64,000 nt of DNA from Nioella aestuarii. GTDB lineage: Bacteria > Pseudomonadota > Alphaproteobacteria > Rhodobacterales > Rhodobacteraceae. A program made the translations under genes and the position numbers. Under the pieces are notes generated by a model. It was not told the origin of the DNA, did not search any database, and was given only the letters and a program-made list of their open reading frames with translations. The stretch is taken from NCBI RefSeq assembly GCF_050896395.1, contig NZ_JBPBBA010000006.1, positions 62,001-126,000 of the forward strand, read 5' to 3'. This document shows, piece after piece, positions 54,287-61,027 of this stretch (positions are counted from its first letter, which is position 1; every line of letters starts with the position of its first letter).

Positions 54287-54853
54287 ATGGGCGAAACCAC
54301 GCCAGATATTCAGGCGAATCTGACGCGAACCGTGGTGCTGGTTGGCATGATGGGGGCCGGGAAAACCGCGATTGGCAAGGCTTTGTCAGCCCGGCTGGCG
54401 GTGCCGTTCGAGGATTCGGATGCCGAAATCGAAGCCGCCTCAAAGCTAAGCATCGCTGAAATTTTCGACCGCTATGGCGAACCGTTCTTTCGTGACAAGG
54501 AAAGCCAGGTCATCGCACGCCTTCTCGATGGCCCGCCATGTGTGCTGTCGACCGGTGGCGGTGCATGGCTGTCGCCGGAAAACCGCGCATATATGGCTGG
54601 CCGGGCGGCCGTCGTCTGGCTGAAAGCCGATCTCGATCTGCTATGGAGCCGCGTGAAGCACAAAAGCACCCGGCCCCTGCTGCGCACGGCAAACCCGAGG
54701 GCGACACTTGCCCAACTGTTAGAAACCCGCACACCGGCTTATGAGCAGGCAGAGTTCACGGTCGAAACCAGGGCTGACTGGTCCATTGATCAGACGACAG
54801 CCGCGGTCCTGGATCGGTTGACCGAGGCCGGTATTGTGGAGATTCGGAAATGA
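54287..54853 (+). CDS. aroK: shikimate kinase
   Basis: A 188-residue enzyme that phosphorylates shikimate in chorismate synthesis. P-loop LVGMMGAGKTAIGKAL, shikimate-binding DSDAEIE, the FFRDKES and STGGGAWLSPENR motifs, and the LID-region RPLLR are present. ATG at 54287 is chosen; a TTG at 54281 or upstream codons are weaker. Its end overlaps the aroB start (ATGA), giving the usual aroK-aroB pair. Confidence 0.95.
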   Translation: MGETTPDIQANLTRTVVLVGMMGAGKTAIGKALSARLAVPFEDSDAEIEAASKLSIAEIFDRYGEPFFRDKESQVIARLLDGPPCVLSTGGGAWLSPENRAYMAGRAAVVWLKADLDLLWSRVKHKSTRPLLRTANPRATLAQLLETRTPAYEQAEFTVETRADWSIDQTTAAVLDRLTEAGIVEIRK

Positions 54854-55968
54854 CTCTTGCCACCGTTCATGTCCCGTTGGGGGATCGCGCCTATGACGTC
54901 CGCATTGGCCCGGGCCTGCTGGCCCGATCCGGGGCAGAAATCGCGCCGCTTTTGCATCGGCCTCGTGTCTTCGTGGTCAGCGAAGAGCGCGTGGCAGGGT
55001 TGCATCTTGAGGCGCTGCGAAAAGGGCTTTCAGCCGAGGGAATCGCGATGGAATCCCTTGTGCTGCCACCCGGTGAGACCACCAAGGGATGGCCGGAATT
55101 CACCCGCACCGTTGAATGGCTGCTGGCTGAGCGTGTCGAGCGCAAAGATATCGTTGTTGCCTTCGGAGGTGGTGTGATCGGTGACTTGGCGGGCTTCGCG
55201 GCCGCTGTTCTGCGGCGTGGTGTGCGGTTCGTGCAGATCCCAACAAGCCTTTTGGCGCAGGTCGACAGCTCCGTGGGCGGCAAGACCGGGATCAACTCGG
55301 TCGCTGGAAAGAACCTGATCGGAGCATTCCACCAGCCCTCCCTTGTTCTGGCTGATATTTCAGTTCTGGGCACACTGACGGCGCGGGATTTCCTGGCAGG
55401 TTACGGCGAGGTTCAGAAATACGGACTCCTTGGCGATGCCGAATTTTTCGACTGGCTTGAGCACAATGGCCCCGCAATGGCCGCGGGCGATGACGACTTG
55501 CGGTTGGAAGCGGTGCGCCGTTCGGTGCAGATGAAGGCCGATATCGTTGAGCGGGACGAGACCGAGCAGGGCGATCGGGCTCTTCTCAACCTCGGCCATA
55601 CGTTCTGTCATGCGCTTGAAGCCGCGACGGGGTATTCCGACCGGCTTCTGCATGGGGAAGGTGTGGCTATTGGCTGTGCTCTCGCCTTTGAGCTGTCCTA
55701 TCGGCTTGGGCTGGTTAGCCAAGAGGAACCGTCGCGCGTGCGAGAGCATCTCGCTGCTATGGGGATGAAAAAGGACCTGACGGACATTCCAGGCAACTTG
55801 CCTGATGCAGATGCGCTTCTGAACCTGATGGGACAGGACAAGAAGGTCGTGGATGGGCAGCTGCGCTTCATCTTGGCGCGGTCCATCGGTGACGCTTTCG
55901 TAACGGCGGATGTCCCAAGGGAAGAGGTCGCCGGTCTTCTGTCCGACGCCTTGCACGGACGCCCGTAG
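54850..55968 (+). CDS. aroB: 3-dehydroquinate synthase
   Basis: A 372-residue NAD- and metal-dependent enzyme that converts DAHP to 3-dehydroquinate. Signatures include VAFGGGVIGDLAGFAAAVLRRG, QIPTSLLAQVDSSVGGKTGIN, the metal-binding NLGHTFCHALEA and LLHGEGVAIG. Length matches the family. It is followed immediately by three hairpins, the first sharing its final base. Confidence 0.97.
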   Translation: MTLATVHVPLGDRAYDVRIGPGLLARSGAEIAPLLHRPRVFVVSEERVAGLHLEALRKGLSAEGIAMESLVLPPGETTKGWPEFTRTVEWLLAERVERKDIVVAFGGGVIGDLAGFAAAVLRRGVRFVQIPTSLLAQVDSSVGGKTGINSVAGKNLIGAFHQPSLVLADISVLGTLTARDFLAGYGEVQKYGLLGDAEFFDWLEHNGPAMAAGDDDLRLEAVRRSVQMKADIVERDETEQGDRALLNLGHTFCHALEAATGYSDRLLHGEGVAIGCALAFELSYRLGLVSQEEPSRVREHLAAMGMKKDLTDIPGNLPDADALLNLMGQDKKVVDGQLRFILARSIGDAFVTADVPREEVAGLLSDALHGRP

Positions 55969-56058
55969 AAAGCTTTTCTGGAAAAGCTTTCATGCGGGAA
56001 AAATATCTTCGGGAAGATTTTTGGGGCCAAGCAGGAAGAATTTTCGGGAAAATTCTTC
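55968..56058. terminator. three consecutive hairpins between aroB and gpt
   Basis: Hairpin 1 is at 55968-55991 (stem GAAAGCTTTTC with its exact complement). Hairpin 2 is at 55999-56022 (arms AAAAATATCTTC and GAAGATTTTT, with a two-base bulge). Hairpin 3 is at 56035-56058 (stem GAAGAATTTTC with its exact complement). The whole convergent gap is covered; hairpin 1 shares the aroB stop and hairpin 3 the gpt stop. Likely a bidirectional terminator block. The A/T-rich arms stand out against the GC-rich surroundings. Confidence 0.65.
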
Positions 56059-56566
56059 AGTCGGTACCGCGATAGGGTTCGACATATTGCAATGCCATAT
56101 CCCAGGGGAAGAAGATCCAAGTGTCCTGGCTGACCCCGGTAATGAAAGTGTCGACCATCGGTTCCCCTTTGGGTTTCGCATAGACCGTTGCGAAATGCGC
56201 CTTGGGATACATCGCGCGGACCACTTCAAGGGTTTTCCCGCTATCGACCAGATCATCGATCACCAGAACACCTTCACCGTCCCCCATCAACGCTTCGTCA
56301 GGTTTGCTCAGCACAAGCGGTTCAGACTGCGTCTGGTGGTTGTAGGATTTGATCGAGATTGTATCGACAGTGCGAATGTCCAGCTCTCTTGCGATGATCA
56401 TCGCGGGCGCCATGCCCCCGCGCGTGATCGCTACCACGGCGCGCCAAGAACCGTCTTCACCGGGGCCGCGCTTGTCGAGCCGCCAGGCAAGGGCGCGGGA
56501 ATCGCGGTGGATCTGATCCCAGCTGATGTGGAAGCCCTTTTCGTGGGGCAGCTGCGCTCCGGTCAT
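56057..56566 (-). CDS. gpt: xanthine phosphoribosyltransferase
   Basis: A 169-residue purine-salvage enzyme using xanthine or guanine and PRPP. PRPP motif VLVIDDLVDSGKTLEVV, the ITRGGMAPAMIIAREL region and the tail IFFPWDMALQYVEPYRG are those of Gpt-type enzymes. It overlaps hairpin 3 at its stop and is four bases downstream of fabI on the same strand. Confidence 0.94.
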   Translation of the reverse strand: MTGAQLPHEKGFHISWDQIHRDSRALAWRLDKRGPGEDGSWRAVVAITRGGMAPAMIIARELDIRTVDTISIKSYNHQTQSEPLVLSKPDEALMGDGEGVLVIDDLVDSGKTLEVVRAMYPKAHFATVYAKPKGEPMVDTFITGVSQDTWIFFPWDMALQYVEPYRGTD

Positions 56567-56570
56567 GGTC

Positions 56571-57383
56571 TCAGCCCTCTTTCTTGTCCAGCGTCATGTC
56601 GGGGGCGTCGATCGCCTTCATCCCGACGACGTGATAGCCAGCGTCCACATGCAGGTTCTCGCCGGTTGTGCCTGATCCCAGATCGGACAACAGGTAGAGC
56701 GCGGCCTTGCCGACCTCTTCCTGGGTCACATTGCGACGCAGAGGCGAATTCAGCTCGTTCCATTTCATGATGTAGCGGAAATCGCCGATTCCCGAGGCCG
56801 CCAGCGTCTTGATCGGACCCGCGGAAATCGCGTTGCAGCGGATGCCGTCCTTGCCCAGGTCCTCGGCGATATACTTGACCGACGCCTCTAGCGCGGCCTT
56901 GGCCACGCCCATCACATTGTAATGTGGCATGACCTGTTCAGCGCCGTAATAGGTCAGCGTCAGCAGCGAGCCCCCGTCGGGCATGATTGCGGCCGCGCGT
57001 TTACAGACTGCCGTGAAGGAATAGACCGAGATATTCATGGTCATCCCGAAATTTCCGGCGCTTGTATCGACATAGCGCCCACGCAGTTCGTTCTTGTCAG
57101 AGAATCCGATGGCGTGAACCACGAAATCAAGCTTGCCCCATTTGGCCTCTAGCGCTGCGAAAAGTGCGTCCATCGACGCCTCATCCGTAACATCGCATTC
57201 CAGCATCGTGTCGCAGCCGATCTGGGCCGCCAGCGGTGTCACCCGCTTCAGCAACTGTTCCCCTTGATAGGAAAAAGCAAGCTCGGCGCCCTGGTCGGCG
57301 CAGGCCTTTGCGATGCCCCACGCGATGGATTTGTCATTGGCGAGTCCCATAATGAGACCCCGCTTGCCCGTCATCAAACCCAT
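56571..57383 (-). CDS. fabI: enoyl-ACP reductase (NADH) FabI
   Basis: A 270-residue SDR-type enzyme for the last step of each fatty-acid elongation round. The atypical nucleotide motif GLANDKSIAWGIA, and Tyr145, Tyr155 and Lys162 (YYGAEQVMPHYNVMGVAK) give the FabI active site. ATG at 57383 starts the conserved MGLMTGKRGLI. The frame extends far upstream antisense to pdxH, which is not coding. Divergent from pdxH. Confidence 0.97.
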   Translation of the reverse strand: MGLMTGKRGLIMGLANDKSIAWGIAKACADQGAELAFSYQGEQLLKRVTPLAAQIGCDTMLECDVTDEASMDALFAALEAKWGKLDFVVHAIGFSDKNELRGRYVDTSAGNFGMTMNISVYSFTAVCKRAAAIMPDGGSLLTLTYYGAEQVMPHYNVMGVAKAALEASVKYIAEDLGKDGIRCNAISAGPIKTLAASGIGDFRYIMKWNELNSPLRRNVTQEEVGKAALYLLSDLGSGTTGENLHVDAGYHVVGMKAIDAPDMTLDKKEG

Positions 57384-57528
57384 GTCGGTCCCCCTTTGGC
57401 GGCTCTTTGCGAGTATCGGCAACCCTTTAGGGCATTGGCGCGCCTGCATCAAGACAGCAGGCGCAGCGGCTTGCGATGGCATCGGGCCAAGAGTAGCGTT
57501 GCGCCTACCCAGACAGGCGGAGATAGAC

Positions 57529-58134
57529 ATGAGCGACAGAAGCGGACTTTTTGCAGGGGACGATCCTTTTGCCATAGCGCGGGCCTGGTTGTCAGAGGCC
57601 GAACAGACCGAAGTGAACGATCCCAATGCCATTGCCTTGTCGACCGTTGATGCAAATGGCTTGCCGAATGCGCGCATGGTCCTGCTGAAAGAGATCGAGG
57701 CAGGGGCGTTCGTGTTCTACACCAACTACGGATCGGTCAAGGCCCAGGAGATTGACCAGGCGGGTAAGGCGGCCTTCGTGATGCATTGGAAAACCCTGCG
57801 TCGACAGATTCGGGTGCGCGGGTTGGTCAGCAAGGAAGACGGACCACTTGCAGATGCCTATTTCAAGTCGCGATCTCTCAAAAGCCGCCTTGGGGCTTGG
57901 GCTTCGGATCAATCAAAACCCCTGTCCTCGCGTGGTGCGTTGATGGCTGAGGTTGCGAAAGTCACAGCGCAGCACGGCCCCAACCCGGACCGTCCGCCGT
58001 TCTGGGGAGGCTACAGAATTACCCCGCTGGAGATCGAGTTCTGGGCCGATGGGGCGTTTCGTTTGCATGACCGGTTTCGCTGGCAGCGCGGTGACATCGC
58101 ATCGGACTGGAAAATCTCGCGTCTGAACCCCTGA
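57529..58134 (+). CDS. pdxH: pyridoxamine 5'-phosphate oxidase
   Basis: A 201-residue FMN enzyme that makes pyridoxal 5'-phosphate. Motifs ALSTVDANGLPNARMVLLKE, FVFYTNYGSVKAQEI and the C-terminal WGGYRITPLEIEFW with RLHDRFRW and a final RLNP are diagnostic. ATG at 57529 starts the conserved protein. The 145-base gap to fabI holds both promoters but no feature I can name. Confidence 0.96.
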   Translation: MSDRSGLFAGDDPFAIARAWLSEAEQTEVNDPNAIALSTVDANGLPNARMVLLKEIEAGAFVFYTNYGSVKAQEIDQAGKAAFVMHWKTLRRQIRVRGLVSKEDGPLADAYFKSRSLKSRLGAWASDQSKPLSSRGALMAEVAKVTAQHGPNPDRPPFWGGYRITPLEIEFWADGAFRLHDRFRWQRGDIASDWKISRLNP

Positions 58135-58320
58135 GGCGCCATTGTGAGCTGAGCGATTTTGCCGTTAACAAAGGTTAACAGAATCTGTTGATAAAAAAGG
58201 TGCCATTATATAAAGCATATGATAAACAAGCATTTATTATGCTTGCGCCGGGCCGGACTAACAGTCAGTTTAGTTTACGGGGACAATAAGTGATACTGCG
58301 AAAGCAGAGGTTGGGGCGTC
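58135..58320 (+). promoter_or_regulatory. AT-rich leader of the cold-shock gene
   Basis: The 186 bases between pdxH and the cold-shock gene are AT-rich, unlike the surroundings. A possible promoter is TTGATA (58188-58193) with TATAAA (58209-58214), a 15-base spacer. A hairpin AAGCAT-TTATT-ATGCTT lies at 58228-58244. Two GTTAAC boxes sit at 58164-58169 and 58174-58179. A long leader would fit cold-shock mRNAs, whose translation is temperature controlled. No promoter is proven. Confidence 0.4.
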
Positions 58321-58842
58321 ATGACAGATGAGGGGCGGCAAGCAGAGCTTGTTGTGGCCGGTACGGTCAAATGGTTTGACAACGCGAAGGGATTTGGCTT
58401 CATCATTTCGGATGAAGGCGGGCCCGATATCTTGCTGCACGCGAATGTGTTGCGCAATTTCGGCCAGGGATCGGTTGCCGATCATTCCCGGATTTCGGTG
58501 GTCGTCCAGAAGACCGAGCGCGGCATTCAGGCTCAGGAAATTCTGTCCATCGATCCGCCTGATCTCGAGGACGCACCGGACTCAACCGGATTGATGATCG
58601 AGATCCCGGAAGGCACACCGTTTGTTCCGGCCCGCGTCAAATGGTTCGACAAGGCAAAAGGCTTTGGCTTTGCCAATGTCTTCGGGCATCCTGCCGATGT
58701 GTTTGTGCATGTCGAAGTGCTGCGCCGCTTTGGACTGGCGGATCTACAGCCTGGTGAGGCGGTGGTGTTGCGGGTGGTTGAAGGTCCGCGTGGCCAGATG
58801 GCCGGCGAAGTGCGCCCGTGGGATTACGTTCAGGAGGATTGA
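58321..58842 (+). CDS. double cold-shock-domain protein
   Basis: A 173-residue protein with two cold-shock domains: the first at about 11-75 (GTVKWFDNAKGFGFII) and the second at about 103-168 (ARVKWFDKAKGFGFAN, then DVFVHVEVLRRFG). Each retains the RNP1-like K-G-F-G-F motif; the second RNP2 (VFVH) is intact, the first reads ILLH. Cold-shock proteins bind RNA and single-stranded DNA. The two-domain form is typical of Rhodobacteraceae. It is followed by the DUF192 gene after one base. Confidence 0.93.
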   Translation: MTDEGRQAELVVAGTVKWFDNAKGFGFIISDEGGPDILLHANVLRNFGQGSVADHSRISVVVQKTERGIQAQEILSIDPPDLEDAPDSTGLMIEIPEGTPFVPARVKWFDKAKGFGFANVFGHPADVFVHVEVLRRFGLADLQPGEAVVLRVVEGPRGQMAGEVRPWDYVQED

Positions 58843-58843
58843 G

Positions 58844-59308
58844 ATGCGTGTTTTGCATCTGGCGATTGCGGCAAGTTTTTTAGCGGGGGCCGCAGCGGCG
58901 GAATGCGGTGAGGGGCGTCTTGAGCTTCGGGGCGATTGGGGAACTGCCCGCTTTCGCGTAGAAATCGCCGACACGCCCCAGGAACGGGCAGTGGGCCTGA
59001 TGCATCGTGAACACATGGCCTCTTCCGCCGGTATGCTATTTATCTATGAACACCCGCAGCGGGTCAGCTTCTGGATGGAGAACACCCTTATCCCTCTCGA
59101 CATGGTTTTTATGGACGCATCTGGAACCGTGCAGCGTATCCACCAAAACGCCGTCCCTTTGGACCGCACACCGATTCCCGGCGGCAATGATATCCAGTAC
59201 GTTCTGGAGGTGAACGGGGGCATGACAGATACGCTCGGGATCACGATCGGCTCGGAAATGCGTCATCCGGGCGTCAATCAGGACATTGCAGTCTGGCCAT
59301 GTGAATAA
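58844..59308 (+). CDS. secreted DUF192 protein
   Basis: A 154-residue protein with a signal peptide (about residues 1-19, AGAAAA). The DUF192 core is visible: FRVEIADTPQERAVGLMHRE, SAGMLFIYEHPQRVSFWMEN, IPLDMVFMDASG and YVLEVNGG. The function of the family is unknown. AGGAGG precedes the ATG, and the stop of the cold-shock gene lies just before it, so the two are cotranscribed. Confidence 0.9.
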   Translation: MRVLHLAIAASFLAGAAAAECGEGRLELRGDWGTARFRVEIADTPQERAVGLMHREHMASSAGMLFIYEHPQRVSFWMENTLIPLDMVFMDASGTVQRIHQNAVPLDRTPIPGGNDIQYVLEVNGGMTDTLGITIGSEMRHPGVNQDIAVWPCE

Positions 59309-59353
59309 TCGGGCTTCCATCCCCGCGCGCGGCGCGGTAGAGGAAGCGCCAGT

Positions 59354-59430
59354 CGGGGTGTAGCGCAGCCTGGTAGCGCGTCTGTTTTGGGTACAGAAGG
59401 CCGTGAGTTCGAATCTCGCCTCCCCGACCA
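59354..59430 (+). tRNA. tRNA-Pro (anticodon TGG)
   Basis: A 77-base cloverleaf ending in encoded CCA: acceptor start CGGGGTG, D-arm with TAGCGCAGCCTGGTAGCG, anticodon stem-loop CTGTTTTGGGTACAG giving anticodon TGG, T-loop TTCGAAT and 3' end CTCCCCG-A-CCA. The sixth acceptor pair is U6 with U67, a mismatch; the other pairs match. It reads proline CCA and, by wobble, other CCN codons. Confidence 0.93.
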
Positions 59431-59488
59431 CTTCTCTTCTCATGCTTCTCCAGATCTCTTGCGCCCGTTGGTTCGGGCGGGCAGGTAT

Positions 59489-60502
59489 ATGGGGATGACC
59501 AGTGGCCAGACGAGCGGTGCGATGCAGAAGAACCATGGAAGCGGACGGACCGGCGACACAACCGGGCGCATCACGATTCTCATGGGGCTGTATGACGGTG
59601 CAGTGCATCTGAAAGAGCAACTGGACAGTTTTGAGGACCAGACGGTTTCGGACTGGGATCTGATCGTCAGTGATGACGGATCTCAGGACAGCGGACCCCG
59701 GATGGTCGAACGGTTTGCACAGGCACAGCGACACAAGGGGCGCTCGGTCACTTTGATAGCAGGGCAGGGCAGGGGGTTTTCGGCGAACTTCCTTTCGATG
59801 TTGGCCAATCTTCCCCAAGGAACGCAATGGGCGGCCTTATCGGATCAGGACGATGTCTGGCTTCCCCACCGTTTGGAACTGGGGCAACGGATGCTCTCAG
59901 GTATTCCCGAAGATCGCCCGGCGCTATTTGGCAGCGCCACCTGGATCGTCGAAGAAGACCTGAGCAGCCGAGTCCCGTCGCCGCGTTTCAAGCGCCCGCC
60001 GGGTTTTCGCAACGCGCTTGTGCAAAGCATTGCGGGGGGCAACACGATGCTGCTCAATCGGGCGGGTGTTGATCTGGCCCGCGCCGCAGCGGCAAAGGTG
60101 TTGGAGGCAGATACGGTTCCCGTTACGCATGACTGGTGGCTCTATCAGATCATCAGCGGGGCAGGCGGGGAGGTTGTGCGCAGCGAGGAGCCGACGCTGC
60201 TCTATCGTCAGCATGGCGGCAATCTGCACGGCAGCAATCGCGGTGTTCGGGCGTCCTTGTACCGCCTGAAGCAGGTCTTCAACGGGGAGTTGGCGCGCTG
60301 GACGGCGCGCAACAGCCGCGCGCTTCGGACATGTTGTGATTGGTTGAGCCCGGAAAACCAAGCGTTGCAGGAGCAGTTTGCATCCCTTCGGTCACTACAT
60401 ATGGTGTCCCGAATTCGGTCTTTCCGGCAGATGGGCCTCTATCGACAGGGCCGGGTTGGGCAGGCGGTGCTTTGGCTTGCGGCAGCGCTTGGCCGCTTGT
60501 GA
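59489..60502 (+). CDS. family 2 glycosyltransferase
   Basis: A protein of about 337 residues. The GT-A core shows ITILMGLYDGAVHLKEQLDS, DLIVSDDGSQDSGPRM, ALSDQDDVWLPHRLELG, and the acceptor-side GGNTMLLNRAG with HDWWLYQIISGAGG; the C-terminus has LYRQHGGNLHG, as in rhamnosyl- or galactosyl-type transferases. The start is uncertain between ATG codons at 59489, 59495 and 59522. It lies between tRNA-Pro and nrdJ with no sugar genes next to it. Confidence 0.85.
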   Translation: MGMTSGQTSGAMQKNHGSGRTGDTTGRITILMGLYDGAVHLKEQLDSFEDQTVSDWDLIVSDDGSQDSGPRMVERFAQAQRHKGRSVTLIAGQGRGFSANFLSMLANLPQGTQWAALSDQDDVWLPHRLELGQRMLSGIPEDRPALFGSATWIVEEDLSSRVPSPRFKRPPGFRNALVQSIAGGNTMLLNRAGVDLARAAAAKVLEADTVPVTHDWWLYQIISGAGGEVVRSEEPTLLYRQHGGNLHGSNRGVRASLYRLKQVFNGELARWTARNSRALRTCCDWLSPENQALQEQFASLRSLHMVSRIRSFRQMGLYRQGRVGQAVLWLAAALGRL

Positions 60503-61027
60503 GGTCGTGATGATGGGAATCACCAGATCCTGTGGCTGCCCCGCAACCCCAATGGACGAGAATCACCTACAGGCCCCAGATGTTGATTTCATGGAAATGC
60601 TGTCTCAAGAATTAGTATTTCCCAACAGGGATTGAAGCACTGCATCACCGGTCTGGCCTAACTTGCACAGCTTTCAGCAGAAAACCTGTCTAAAGGTCCA
60701 ACAGTGAATCAAACGGGTCACTGCAGGCTCTGTGGATACCCTTTATTGCAAGCCAAATTTGTCACAAAACGGTAAAAAAACTCGTTGACGCGCTATGTGC
60801 AGATACGTCAGTTTGTATCTGTCGAGCAGTTAAGCACTAAATATAGTGGCTGCGAGCGTAAGGGGCAGATGGTTTTCACATCCAAGACGACACGGCCTGA
60901 CGGTCGTATCCGGGTTAGTTGGAGCCCCGGTGTGACGGTTTGCTGCCCGACATGATGAAGGGAACATGGCGGCAAGAGCGGGGACACGCTGGCACGCTGC
61001 TCACGGATAGGGACCAAGAGGCAGACC
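60503..61027 (+). other. intergenic region upstream of nrdJ
   Basis: These 525 bases hold no convincing gene. The first 300 bases carry no feature I can name. After 60760 there is an A-tract, an inverted repeat AGATAC-N8-GTATCT at 60801-60820 and a candidate NrdR box. No cobalamin riboswitch core is seen, although the downstream enzyme uses adenosylcobalamin. The last 170 bases probably form the nrdJ leader. Confidence 0.6.
60834..60849. promoter_or_regulatory. candidate NrdR box upstream of nrdJ
   Basis: GCACTAAATATAGTGG is a near-perfect inverted repeat; its core CACTAAATATAGTG matches the NrdR consensus (CACwATATATwGTG) at all but one position by my reading. NrdR represses ribonucleotide reductase genes when dNTP levels are adequate. 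The site lies about 180 bases before the nrdJ start. NrdR boxes usually come in pairs; I could not find a clear second copy. Confidence 0.5.

Noticed and set aside
58164..58179. CtrA-like site GTTAAC-N4-GTTAAC before the cold-shock gene
   Set aside because: The spacing between TTAA halves is six bases rather than the seven of the CtrA consensus, so I do not call it.
60503..61027. Possible cobalamin riboswitch upstream of nrdJ
   Set aside because: I searched by eye for the B12-box core and its GCCACTG partner and saw neither.
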